From positions 1,116,001 to 1,180,000 of the forward strand of contig NC_017954.1 in assembly GCF_000264495.1 (NCBI RefSeq): 64,000 bases of DNA, written 5' to 3'. Source of the stretch: Thermogladius calderae 1633. GTDB taxonomy: Archaea > Thermoproteota > Thermoprotei_A > Sulfolobales > Desulfurococcaceae. Of the stretch, positions 17,262 to 27,400 are shown one piece after another. The number at the start of each line of letters is the position of its first letter. Position 1 is the first letter of the stretch. Position numbers and translations under genes: made by a program. Under the pieces are notes generated by a model, which saw only the letters and a program-made list of their open reading frames with translations, was not told the origin of the DNA and did no database searches.

Positions 17262-20200
17262 ATGTTGAGCTCCTTCCTCGAGGCTGGGGAATTCCCGGTC
17301 GAGGTCGTCAATATCGCCAGTAGTAAGGAGAAGGGCCCTGGCAGGCCGCCGTTCTGGGAGATGGTGTTCTGGTGGACTAGGAAGCCTCTCGCCAGCGCTA
17401 GGGCTGTTATACTGGCGAGCCTACTGCCCGCCGACTTTAACTCGAATACCTTCCTCAGGACGGTCTACCCGAGCTATCAGGGAGGTGGGAGGTTCGGTAA
17501 GACGCCACACTTCCTCAACCCTAACTTGGGGAACCTGAGTAGGGAGCTGAGGGAGAAGATAGGAAAGGCAAGGCTCCTCGACCCCTTCGCGGGCTTCGGC
17601 TCCATACCCTTGGAGGCTGTGAGGCTGGGTGTAGGCGAAGTCGTGGCAGCAGAGCTCCTGCCCACCGCCTACATCTTCTTGAAGGCGGTCTTGGAGTACC
17701 CGAAGTGGGCTTCCAGCGAGAGGCTGGGGGAAAGGCTCGTCGGGGACGTCGAGAGGTGGGGTATGTGGGTCGTTGAGAGGCTTAGAGAGGACCCGGATCT
17801 GAGAGAGCTATACGACGAGGACGTCGCTGTCTACATAGGCACGTGGGAGGTGAAGTGCCCCTACTGCGGCAGGTACACTCCTCTAGTCGGCAACTGGTGG
17901 CTTGCGAGAGTGAAGGGCGAGAGGGGCTTTAAGGCGCTTGCCTGGATGAGGCCCGTGTTAGAAGGAGATAGGGTCGAGATCAGGGTCGAGGAGGTCACAG
18001 ACCCCGGAGAGCTGGAGTCCGCAACGCTGGTCAAGAGGGGCGATAAGATCGCCGCGGTCGAAATAAACGGGAGGAGGCTGACCGTGGGGGACCCGGCCCT
18101 CCAGGGAGACCCCAACATTAACGCAAGGAAGAGCGAGGCGATATGCCTAGCCTGCCACGCGAGGATCACGGGGAGCGGGGAGAAGTGGCACGTGAAGAGC
18201 TCGCTGAGGGAGTGGAACAGAAAGCTCGAGGAGTACCTCAGAGGAGAGATAACACTAGAACAGCTCAGGCAGGCACCGGCGAGGCCTAGGATACTCGTAA
18301 AGGTCAAGATACGGGGGGACAGTCTACACTTCGAGCCAGCCACAAGCATGGACGACGAGAAGCTCTGGAGAGCGCTTGAGAAGCTGAGGCAGATTTGGGG
18401 AGACCCAGACATACCAACAGAACCGATGACACCATACGGTGGACCCACCTTAGGAGATCCACCTTTGATCTTTAGAAACTTTTACAAGCTCTTCAACCCG
18501 CGCCAGCTCCTAACCTTGGTTAAGCTCGTCAAGCTGGTCAGGGAGGCCGGGAGGAAGGTCGAGGAGGAGAAGCTCGGAGAAGGCTGGGACAGAGAGAAAG
18601 CACACAAGTACGCGGAAGCAGTAACAACATACCTGGCAATAGCGCTAGTAAAACAAGCCGATTACAATAGTATAGTAGTAGCTTGGAATCCTGCGACGGG
18701 TTTTGGATCATCATTAGCATTACTACATGCAGGGCATACATTATCATTTAGAGGCATAGCTATGGCCTGGAACTTCGTAGAATATAATTTCATAATAGAC
18801 AAGGTTGGTTATGAGAAGTTTACCTCAATGGTTATTGATGGTCTTTCTTATCTCGTCTCTGCTGTTAGTGGTAGTCCTAGTAGGGTTAGGGTTCTGCTCG
18901 ACGATGCCACTGTTCTAAGTAAGCTCGGGGGCGAGAAGTTTGACTTGATCGTCACGGACCCGCCTTACAGGGACGACGTACCCTACGCTGAGCTCAGCGA
19001 CTTCTACTACGTGTGGCTCAAGAGGGCCTTGAGCGACGTTGAGGGCTCGTTGCTCAAGCCCAGGTTCCACGCAGATGCCTTCTTCAGGGACGGCGTCGAG
19101 GTAGCTACTCAGTGGGAGTGGTTCGCCTCCAGGGAGGTCTCTCTCAGTCTAGGGCGGTGTAAGTACTTCGAGGGGCTCGCCGAGCAACTCTGTGAAGAGA
19201 AGTACAGAGAAATGCTCGCCAAGTCTTTCAGGGCTATGGCCGACAGGCTCAGCGAGGACGGAGTACTGGTAACCTACTTTGCCCAGAGCTCCAGGGAGGG
19301 CTGGATCGCCCTAATAGAGGCGGGGTTGTCTAGGGACCTCGCGCCCACCTCCGCATTCCCGGTACTGACGGAGAGCGAGGAGAGCGTGGTCGCAAGAGGT
19401 AAATCCGCAATAACAGCCAGTATTGTCGTCTCTTGGAGGAAGGTGAAAGAGGCGAAACCCGTTGACGTTGCCGCGGATTACGAGCAGCTCCTAGACAAGG
19501 CGGTCAAAGTGGTGAAAGAGGTCGAGTCCTCGCTCGCCAAAGCCCACGAGAAGGTCGCCCCGAGCATGTTCGGGGTCACGGTGTACGTCATGTCCTACGC
19601 GAAGGTTTTAGGGTTGCTGACCAGTGGCGGGAGGCCCGTGAAGTCCGGTAAGCAGGTGGGCTCCGGCGAGATCGCCGAAATCGCCTCCGAGCTACTCGCC
19701 CGCGCCTACGCGCGGGGGGCTGGGGCAAACCTCTCGCTCGGGGACTCGGTGTTCTACTTCCTCGTCAAAAAGGTTTTCGCGAGGGGCGGGGAGGGCAGGA
19801 GGCTCGCGTCCAGCAGCGACCTAATACTCCTCAGCTACGGTACGCAAGCAGGGGGGGCCAGGCCGCTGGAGGGGTTCTGGAAGAGGGGTATAATCAAGGC
19901 CTACGGGAGGGAGGAGGAGACAGAGGTGTCGAGTAGGAAGACCTACATCCTCGTAGAGCCCTCCAGGGCTGGCGACGAGGTGGAGCTAGCCGAGGTGCTC
20001 AAGCTCCACGGGGTAAACCCGGAGAACCCAAAGACCTTCAAGAGCCCCGTCCACGTGCTCCACGCCCTGATGCTGTACTCCATGAGGCCCAAGGACGTGT
20101 TCAAGAAGTACTACGACAAGGCCTACTCCGAGAACCCCCAGTTGACGTCTGAGGCCTTGGAGCTAGCCAAGGCGCTCTCCACCCTCGGCGGCGACCCGGA

Positions 20201-20294
20201 GGCGGAGCTGTCCCTCCGAGTCCTGGACTACGTAGGTGTCAGGGTCGAGAGACAAAACAGGGGGGTGAGCCTGCTTGACTACCTCAAGCGTTAA
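17262..20294 (+). CDS. DUF1156 DNA methyltransferase (adenine-specific type, Zn-ribbon)
   Basis: The protein of about 1010 residues is of the COG1743 type. The N-terminal DUF1156 region reads FPVEVVNIASSKEKG and later FWWTRKPLASARA. The SAM-binding motif DPFAGFGSIPLEA is near residues 107-119. A zinc ribbon is formed by CPYCG (near 198) and CLACH (near 294), and the catalytic DPPYRDD is near 566. Such enzymes modify adenine in host DNA in BREX type 3 (PglXI-like) and related systems. The start is ATG 17262, chosen for its TATA spacing and GGTG site. It overlaps the DUF499 gene by 20 bases. Positions about 18590-18880 are clearly AT-richer with different codon use, hinting at a mosaic gene. 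Confidence 0.88.
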   Translation: MLSSFLEAGEFPVEVVNIASSKEKGPGRPPFWEMVFWWTRKPLASARAVILASLLPADFNSNTFLRTVYPSYQGGGRFGKTPHFLNPNLGNLSRELREKIGKARLLDPFAGFGSIPLEAVRLGVGEVVAAELLPTAYIFLKAVLEYPKWASSERLGERLVGDVERWGMWVVERLREDPDLRELYDEDVAVYIGTWEVKCPYCGRYTPLVGNWWLARVKGERGFKALAWMRPVLEGDRVEIRVEEVTDPGELESATLVKRGDKIAAVEINGRRLTVGDPALQGDPNINARKSEAICLACHARITGSGEKWHVKSSLREWNRKLEEYLRGEITLEQLRQAPARPRILVKVKIRGDSLHFEPATSMDDEKLWRALEKLRQIWGDPDIPTEPMTPYGGPTLGDPPLIFRNFYKLFNPRQLLTLVKLVKLVREAGRKVEEEKLGEGWDREKAHKYAEAVTTYLAIALVKQADYNSIVVAWNPATGFGSSLALLHAGHTLSFRGIAMAWNFVEYNFIIDKVGYEKFTSMVIDGLSYLVSAVSGSPSRVRVLLDDATVLSKLGGEKFDLIVTDPPYRDDVPYAELSDFYYVWLKRALSDVEGSLLKPRFHADAFFRDGVEVATQWEWFASREVSLSLGRCKYFEGLAEQLCEEKYREMLAKSFRAMADRLSEDGVLVTYFAQSSREGWIALIEAGLSRDLAPTSAFPVLTESEESVVARGKSAITASIVVSWRKVKEAKPVDVAADYEQLLDKAVKVVKEVESSLAKAHEKVAPSMFGVTVYVMSYAKVLGLLTSGGRPVKSGKQVGSGEIAEIASELLARAYARGAGANLSLGDSVFYFLVKKVFARGGEGRRLASSSDLILLSYGTQAGGARPLEGFWKRGIIKAYGREEETEVSSRKTYILVEPSRAGDEVELAEVLKLHGVNPENPKTFKSPVHVLHALMLYSMRPKDVFKKYYDKAYSENPQLTSEALELAKALSTLGGDPEAELSLRVLDYVGVRVERQNRGVSLLDYLKR

Positions 20295-23200
20295 GCCATT
20301 TACCAGCGTGCTCAAGCCCAGGAAGGAGGTTCTCGAGGGCAGGATAATCGAGGCCCTAAGCCTCGCAGACGCTTACATAGCTAACGAGTTGAGAGGGAGG
20401 GTCGAGGGCGTCGAGAGCCTGCCTGAGAGCCCGCTGTACGAGCCCAAGGAGTTCCTGAAGAGGACATACTTTAGCGAGTCCATGAAGAGGGTCCTCCTGA
20501 ACGTTATGGGGTCTTTAGCAGGTGTCCAGTACCTCTACAAAGACAAGGAGGGGCTAGACAAGTTTAAGGTACAGAATAGGATTCTAATTATACCCAGCCA
20601 CCTAGGGGGCGGGAAGACCCACCTCCTCACCACCCTCTACTTCGTGGCGAAGCTGGTTAACGAGGAGGGGGCGCACGCACTAAGGTACCTGGAAGTGGAC
20701 GATAAGACAAGGAATGCGCTCAAGCACGCTATAGACGTATTAGTCCAAGCGGGTAGGAAGATACAGGTAGTCGCCCTAGTAGGAGACAGGAAGTACCTCG
20801 CGCCCAGCCCGCTGAACCCCGTGACCGTCGACGGAGTGAAGGTCAACACTCCCTGGGGCCTCCTCGCCCACCTCCTACAAGAGTACGATAAAGTCCGCGT
20901 AGGAGACGAATCCTTCGCCGCCCCCTTCACCGATGAAATAAAGAAAGTACTGCGGGACAAGACCGTGCTGATACTCATAGACGAGGCCGTAGAGTACTTA
21001 GAGCACGCCACGGGCGTCTCGCGTAGAGTGAAAGACTACGACGAGTCCTACATATCCTTTTTAAAGCGGCTCGCTGAGGCTGTCAACGATACGCCAAACA
21101 GCGTGTTGGTAGTCACTTTACCCGCAGAGTACAGAGAGGGACGGCTAGAGCCTGGCCCCCAACACCCTGAGTACGTGAAGAAGATCTTCGCTGAATTAGA
21201 GAGAGTTGCACCACTGAAGCTACCTCCCATGGAGAAAAAGGAAATAGTGGAAGTGTTTAAGAGAAGGCTCTTCGAGAACGCCTACGAGAGTGATGCCAAG
21301 AGGTGTGCGGCGGAGGTCGCCGAGGAGGCTTTTAATAAGGCCAGTGCGGACAATGCCCTCTCGGACGCTATCAAAATCAGGTACGGAGACATCGCCGCTT
21401 TCAAGAGGAGCCTGGAAGGGCATTATCCGTTCCACCCGTACTTTGTGGAGACGCTCGTCAACATAGCCTCGACAAGCCCAGAGCTCGGGCTGACCAGGCA
21501 CTTGATATCCTACGTCGCGAGACTGGTAAAGGAGGTCTACGACACTGCATCACAGCGTAAGAGAGAGCCTCGTACAGCCCTATTCACAACCTGGCTCATA
21601 CCGCTCGACGCGCCCGAGTTCAGGACTGACCTGTTGAGTAAAATGCCATCAGACGTCCAGAGCGACTTCCAGAGGATCTACGAGGAGGACGTGAAGAAGA
21701 AGTTCGGGCGGAAAGTAGAGGAGTATATATGGAGCTTGGACCCCGCCTCTCCGCAGGAGGCCCGCGACTTCGTAAAGGCAGCCGTCGCTAGGACGGTCTG
21801 GCTCACGTCTATACCCGGGCGGGGTAGCAAGAGGAGCGAAGTTGCGAAGCTCTACCCAGTATCCAAAGAGCTACCCGCGCTCGTCTACGACCCGCTCGCA
21901 TTCCAGAGGGTCTTCATGGCCGACGTCGTCAACGCCGTCGATGAGCTACTAAGCGAATCGACCTACATGGTCAAGACGGATGAAAACAGGGTGCTCTACG
22001 CTAGGATCGCAGACTTGACCAAGATACTCCGCGAAAAGTACTTGAGTGTAACAGAGCACGACGCCCTCTCAGTTTTAGAGGGTTTAGTTAACGAACAGGC
22101 CATCAAAGGCGGGAGGAAGATCAGGAGAGTCCGGCCGATCACCTCACACAAGTTCCTCGAGCTCGACCTGCTCAGGAAAGAGGTCGAGGAAAACGATGAT
22201 CCACTCGTGCTTATGTACATCGGCTTACAGGAGCCCGACCAAAACCTAGTCGAGTCCCTCTTGTCGAGGAACAACGTGCTGTTCCTGCTCCCCGACTACA
22301 ACATGGACCCCATGGATTGGGGGCTGATGTACACCGAAACCATCAAGGCGATCGCCGGCAGAGAGCCCGACACTATGAGGGACTTCTTGCTCAACCTCCT
22401 CAAAGTCGTCAAGGCTGTCAGGGACTTGGCGAACAACCGCGAGTACCTTTTGGAGGTCGTGGGCGAGGAGCACCTGGACGATACACGGAACAAGCTGAAA
22501 AGGTTAGAGGAGGAGGTTGTAAGACATGTCGTGCTCGCGATATACACCATGATGAGGAGGGTAGTTATAGGGACGCGGAGGCAACAGTACGAGGTGGAAT
22601 TGAGGCCCACGGAGGGGGTCAGCGACTTATCGAACATAGTGAGGCTACTAGAGGGGGCACTGGAGAGGAGAGGCGTCATAACTAAGTGGGAGTGGAGCGA
22701 CGTCTACAACCAGCTCAGCGGGTTCAAAAAACTGTGGGACAGCAACATGAGCCTTAAGGAGCCGATCAAGGTCAAGGACCTCTGGGATCAGCTACTCAAC
22801 GCCCGCGATGTAGAGCCTCACATAACGGGCTTCAGCGACCTCCTCGACGCACTGAAGACCGCGTACGAGAACTGTATGATCGCTTTCAGGTACAAGGGCG
22901 AAGTGCTGTGGATAGACTACCCGTTCTCCGAGGCCGAGGCGGAGCAGTTCTACAGGACGGGTAGGAAGTATGCTTGCAGTTGGCAGAAGGACGTCGCAAA
23001 CAAGATGGAACGCCTCGGCGCCAGTGTCAAAGAGCTGGAGGCCGTGCACCCAAGCTTCGTCCTAAACGAGTACCTCGAGAGGCTACGTGCCAAGGCATCC
23101 ACCAAGCCCGGGGAGAGGGTGGTACGTAGACTCGCAGTGTACATGCCCGACGGTAATAAAGTGGACCTCACGACCTTCCTCGAAACGTCTAAACAAAACA

Positions 23201-24009
23201 TTGTTGAAGCTTTGTCCTCCCACCCAGTGGTACTCGTGGAGGAGACCCCGCCAAGGGTCTTCAATATGAGGGTGACTAGTGTCAACGGGAAGCAGCTCGG
23301 GAAGGAGCCCGTCGAGCTAGGAGGGGAGGGGGGTCTGGAAATCGTCGTTGAGGGCTCGATGGAGAGCGCCGAGGAGTTCCCTGTGGAGATAGAGCTCAAG
23401 GCCGTCGAGGAAATATCGAGACAAACGGCGTCCAGCAATAGAGTGGAGGCGAGATCCAAAGGATCGTTTACAGCAAAAATAACGGTGAACCAGCCAGGCG
23501 AGTACATCGTAGTAGTCACAGCTAGAGACGCCGCGGCGCCCAAGGGTTACAGGACAGAGGAGGTCCCGGTTGCCAGAGTCAGGGTCAGTGGAGAGTACTG
23601 TGTCAGTCGGTCGGTGAAAGGCGTGGACTTCGCCAATTGGGAGCCTCCAGTTGGCGTGAGGCTCGAGTTGACCAAGCTCAACATCGAGGGCCGAATCCTT
23701 AAAGGCGCGATCAAAAGTCTAGCAGACCTATTGAACTCTCTCAGCACGTACAGGATTTACGCAGACGGCTACGTTGAATTGGAGAACCAGGGCGAGGAGC
23801 TGAGGATAAGCTTCAGAAAGGCGAGCACGAACAGGCTCTCCAGGCTCCTACAGTCGCTGGGCGTGGACGTGGACGTGTACGCTAAGATAGAGCTCCAGAG
23901 CGCCGGGTCAAACATCAGACTGGCCGACCTTATAAAACTCGTTGAGGACAGGTTTAAGTCTCTCGAGGCCGTGCTGAGCCTGGATTACAGGGAGTGCAGG
24001 AGCGTGTGA
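20275..24009 (+). CDS. DUF499 AAA-type ATPase (BrxC/PglY-like)
   Basis: The 1244-residue protein has a P-loop SHLGGGKTHLLTTLY (residues 108-122) and Walker B TVLILIDEAVEYLE (230-242), with an arginine-rich lid. A long alpha-helical C-terminal part and a beta-rich region near residues 1000-1150 follow. DUF499 ATPases accompany DUF1156 methylases and helicases in BREX-like loci, where they are thought to couple recognition with exclusion of phage DNA. The start is TTG at 20275 inside the methylase 3' end, so the two are translationally coupled. The stop is separated by two bases from the next ATG. Confidence 0.85.
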   Translation: MTTSSVKPFTSVLKPRKEVLEGRIIEALSLADAYIANELRGRVEGVESLPESPLYEPKEFLKRTYFSESMKRVLLNVMGSLAGVQYLYKDKEGLDKFKVQNRILIIPSHLGGGKTHLLTTLYFVAKLVNEEGAHALRYLEVDDKTRNALKHAIDVLVQAGRKIQVVALVGDRKYLAPSPLNPVTVDGVKVNTPWGLLAHLLQEYDKVRVGDESFAAPFTDEIKKVLRDKTVLILIDEAVEYLEHATGVSRRVKDYDESYISFLKRLAEAVNDTPNSVLVVTLPAEYREGRLEPGPQHPEYVKKIFAELERVAPLKLPPMEKKEIVEVFKRRLFENAYESDAKRCAAEVAEEAFNKASADNALSDAIKIRYGDIAAFKRSLEGHYPFHPYFVETLVNIASTSPELGLTRHLISYVARLVKEVYDTASQRKREPRTALFTTWLIPLDAPEFRTDLLSKMPSDVQSDFQRIYEEDVKKKFGRKVEEYIWSLDPASPQEARDFVKAAVARTVWLTSIPGRGSKRSEVAKLYPVSKELPALVYDPLAFQRVFMADVVNAVDELLSESTYMVKTDENRVLYARIADLTKILREKYLSVTEHDALSVLEGLVNEQAIKGGRKIRRVRPITSHKFLELDLLRKEVEENDDPLVLMYIGLQEPDQNLVESLLSRNNVLFLLPDYNMDPMDWGLMYTETIKAIAGREPDTMRDFLLNLLKVVKAVRDLANNREYLLEVVGEEHLDDTRNKLKRLEEEVVRHVVLAIYTMMRRVVIGTRRQQYEVELRPTEGVSDLSNIVRLLEGALERRGVITKWEWSDVYNQLSGFKKLWDSNMSLKEPIKVKDLWDQLLNARDVEPHITGFSDLLDALKTAYENCMIAFRYKGEVLWIDYPFSEAEAEQFYRTGRKYACSWQKDVANKMERLGASVKELEAVHPSFVLNEYLERLRAKASTKPGERVVRRLAVYMPDGNKVDLTTFLETSKQNIVEALSSHPVVLVEETPPRVFNMRVTSVNGKQLGKEPVELGGEGGLEIVVEGSMESAEEFPVEIELKAVEEISRQTASSNRVEARSKGSFTAKITVNQPGEYIVVVTARDAAAPKGYRTEEVPVARVRVSGEYCVSRSVKGVDFANWEPPVGVRLELTKLNIEGRILKGAIKSLADLLNSLSTYRIYADGYVELENQGEELRISFRKASTNRLSRLLQSLGVDVDVYAKIELQSAGSNIRLADLIKLVEDRFKSLEAVLSLDYRECRSV

Positions 24010-24011
24010 GC

Positions 24012-24452
24012 ATGGGGTTGCAGATCGGCGCGAACCTTAAAGTCGTGATCCAGCCCGTCCCGGCCAAGAGGCCGTACTACATGCTCCGGGTGTACGACGA
24101 GGGCAGACTATTCCTACAGGCCAAGAGGGTGCTCAAGCCCGAGTACGTCTTGAAGTGGGTTATCTACAACCAGTCTCTCATAGAGGGGGACTTCATGAAG
24201 ATAGAGAAGAGGAAATCCGGCACCGTTGTTATTTCTGTGAGCAGGGCGGCTGACAGGCACTTCAAGCTCCTGCTCTTCCACTCGCTCAGCGTCCTCAACA
24301 TAAAGTCGTCCAAGAAGGCCGACTGCCTAGCTACTTGTTGGTCCAGCATAGACGCTATAAGCCCCGTGATCGACGCCTTGTGGAGCCTCATGATGGTCGT
24401 TGACACGAGGAGGTTCTCCAGCCTACTAAGAGGATATTGCTTATGCAGGTAG
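24012..24452 (+). CDS. Unknown 146-residue protein of the defence operon
   Basis: The ATG at 24012 follows the DUF499 stop by two bases (GTGTGAGCATG), and the stop lies 10 bases inside the helicase gene, so it is a true operon member. The N-terminal half is beta-rich and basic (PAKRPYYMLRVYDEGRLFLQ, KRVLKPEYVLKWVIYNQSL). The C-terminal half is helical with a CLATCW pair and ends in GYCLCR, so four cysteines could bind metal. No known domain is recognised. It occupies the place where other systems encode small partners such as BrxF or a specificity factor, but no similarity is seen. Confidence 0.75.
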   Translation: MGLQIGANLKVVIQPVPAKRPYYMLRVYDEGRLFLQAKRVLKPEYVLKWVIYNQSLIEGDFMKIEKRKSGTVVISVSRAADRHFKLLLFHSLSVLNIKSSKKADCLATCWSSIDAISPVIDALWSLMMVVDTRRFSSLLRGYCLCR

Positions 24453-27400
24453 AGGAGCCGGCGCTACCACTGAAGGGGGTTCTCAGCCTAGTTCTAGAGC
24501 CGTTATTCAAGTACAACCCTTTCTTCAGCCTCTACTACAACCCGTTCTCGTCCCCTCCAGAGCCCCAGGTTGTCTCGAAACCGTACCTCAACTTCCTCCA
24601 CCAAGTCTCCCTAGTATTGGACGTGATCCCCAGGAGAAGGGTGAGGCTTCTAATAGGGGACGAGGTGGGGCTCGGCAAGACTGTCGAGGCCATCCGCCTT
24701 ATCAAGTACCTAGCCATGGTGGGTGAGGCCTCGAAAATCCTGATCATCGCCCCAAGAGCCCTTATCCGGCAGTGGCTCTACTACGAGTTGTGGGACCTCC
24801 TTCACGCCCCTGGCGTCCTGAGGGTGCTTGGTAAAAAGACGGTGGAGGCAGTAAAGAGAGAACTCGAGGAGGGTGGTAAGCCCCTCATAATGGTAGCACC
24901 GCTGGACTTGGCCAAGCGTGGCACGGCGGACAAGCACGCCTATGGCCGGTACAAGCCTTACATCGAGGTACTGTCTAGTGTAGACTGGGACCTCGTGGTG
25001 TTGGACGAGGCGCACCAGGTCGGGTTCACAGGCCCCAAGCCGAGTCTCAGAGTGAAGAGGCTGAGTCCCATCCTCAAAAGAGCCAAGCACTTGATCCTAC
25101 TATCTGCCACCCCTTCCAGGGGCACTCACAAGGACATGATCTTGAGGATGTCCCTTCTCATTCCCGACGCAGACACTGCGCTGCGAGAGCTAGCCGAAAA
25201 CCCCGAAAAGCGGAAGAGACTCTACGAGGACGCGGCCGGTCTACTAGTCTACAGGAGGACAAAGGAGCACGTCAACCTGGCAGAGGGCAGAGAGGTGTTT
25301 ACGAAGCTCAACTCCTTCATGGCCCTAGTCAAGCTAGGCGAGGCAGCGCAACTCTACGAGAGGCTCGGCAAGCTCCTAGGGAGGCTTCTAGGCCTGTTTG
25401 GCTCCAACGCGAACACCCTGCTAAAGCTGGTGTTGTTGAAGAGAGCGCTTTCCAGCCCTTACGCCTTCCTGAAGACGTTCATGAAGGTGGTGGAATCCCG
25501 CTCCACTCCAGAGCCCGAGCTTAAGAGACTACGCGTTTCCGACCGCCTCGTCGAGGAAAACCCCGACGCTCTTGTAGAGGAGGTTCTCTACTCGACTATC
25601 AGGTCCGTACCAAGCGAGCTCCGCGATGAAGCAGCACTCCTCTTGTCCGAGTTCCAGAAGCTATACGAAGCCGGGGACCCCAGCTTCAGGGCCCTGGCCT
25701 ACTTGCTCTACTACTCCGCGACTGGTAGAGGCGGGGCCCCGAGCGAACTGAGAGGCGACTACATAGTGTTCAGCGAGTACAGCGACACTGTGGACTACCT
25801 CTTCTCGAAGTTCACGGAGTTCCTGAAGGGCGTGGGCTTCACCGAGAGGAGCGACCTACTCGACAAGTTGCTGGGAGGAGTTTCCGAAAAACTCTCCCAG
25901 CGGGCACCATACGCGAGGCTCAAGAGGCTCGAGTCCGTGAGAAACTCGTTCAAGGTTCTCGAGGGACAAGGCAAGTTCTTCGTCGTGGGCAAGGTCTCCT
26001 CGAAAAACCGTGAGCTCGTCTACGCGCTCCCGGCCCTCGGCGAGACGGCCGGTGAGGTGCTGGGGGCTGGCGTAGTAAAGGTCCTGTTCAGTACCGACGT
26101 AGCCTCCGAGGGATTAAACCTCCAGGAATTCAACGTCGTCGTGAACTACGACGCGACCTGGAGCCCTGTGAGGAGGGAGCAGAGGATTGGTAGAGTCTAC
26201 CGTCTGAGACAGACCAGGGACTGCAGCGTAGTCGACTTCGTCAGGTACACCACTGTAGAGCTCGCGTTCTACGAGAAGCTCGTGTTAAAGCTTCTCAACA
26301 TGCTCGAGCAGAAAGTCGCCACGAGGCCGATCGAGAGCCTGCTGGAGCTATACCTGGAAAAGGAGGGGTCTGGGGGCGGGGAGAGGCTCGTGGTCTCCGA
26401 GAAGTCTATCGGAGCCGCTCTGCTACACGTGTTCGAGGGCTACTACGCTAGGAGCCTCCCCATCGAGCCCCTCCTCGAGGAGGCCTACAAAATGCTGCTG
26501 GAAAAGCTGAGGACCTACAAAGACCTAGCCGAGTCGCTCACGCCGAGTTACGAGGAAGTGCGTAGGCTCCAGAAATATGTCTGGCATTTCACGGGTTGCT
26601 CCAGCCACGAGGAGTTCCAACGAGTTGTCCTCAGACTAGTGGAAGTATTCCTCGGTAGGCGCTATACGGAGCCTTCCAGGGCGATCAGGGAGCTATATAA
26701 GGCATTGGTGGGTCAGAAGCCCGCGACCGACCACGTGGTTGTTGTAAACGAGAGTGGGCTCGAGGAGGGCTATATCGCCGTAGTCGATTTCAAGCTCGGG
26801 GGGACGACCAGGTTTTCTACCCCGGTAGCTGTTCTGAGGAGAGGGGGCAACGTCGAAGTTCTAGTCGGGCTACAGGTACTGGACTGGCTGGCTCAGAAGC
26901 AGTCTGAGGGTAGACTTGATGTCCTCAAAGCAGATTGGGTGGGTAGCAAGCCACCGAGGATTTTGGAGGATGAGGTCTCTAAGTTAGCCAAGAAGCTGGA
27001 CCTGCTATTATACGAGCGGCTCTGGAAGAAGCGGGATAGACTCGTAGAGCTCACAAAGACCAGGCTCGTAGACTTGGAAAGGCTGGAGGCGGAGGTCGAG
27101 AGCCCCTTCATACACGTAGTTGGAGTCGGAGGCGTCGAAGAGTACGGGATCGACTGGCAGTCACTGCCCCCCGAAAAGAGGGAGTGGATGGAAAGGGTTA
27201 GCGTTGAGCACGTCGCCAGCTTATTCAGGGAAAGGGGCTGTAGGGTTCTCGAGATTAATATAGGGAAAGCGAAGCCCTACGATGTACTCGTAGAGTGCCC
27301 GGGACCTGGTGGACCGGAGAGGCTGGAGGTCGAGGTGAAAAGCCACCTGGAAAAGGTCTTCGTCGCCGGCTTAACGGATTGGGAGACCAAAGAGGCAGAG

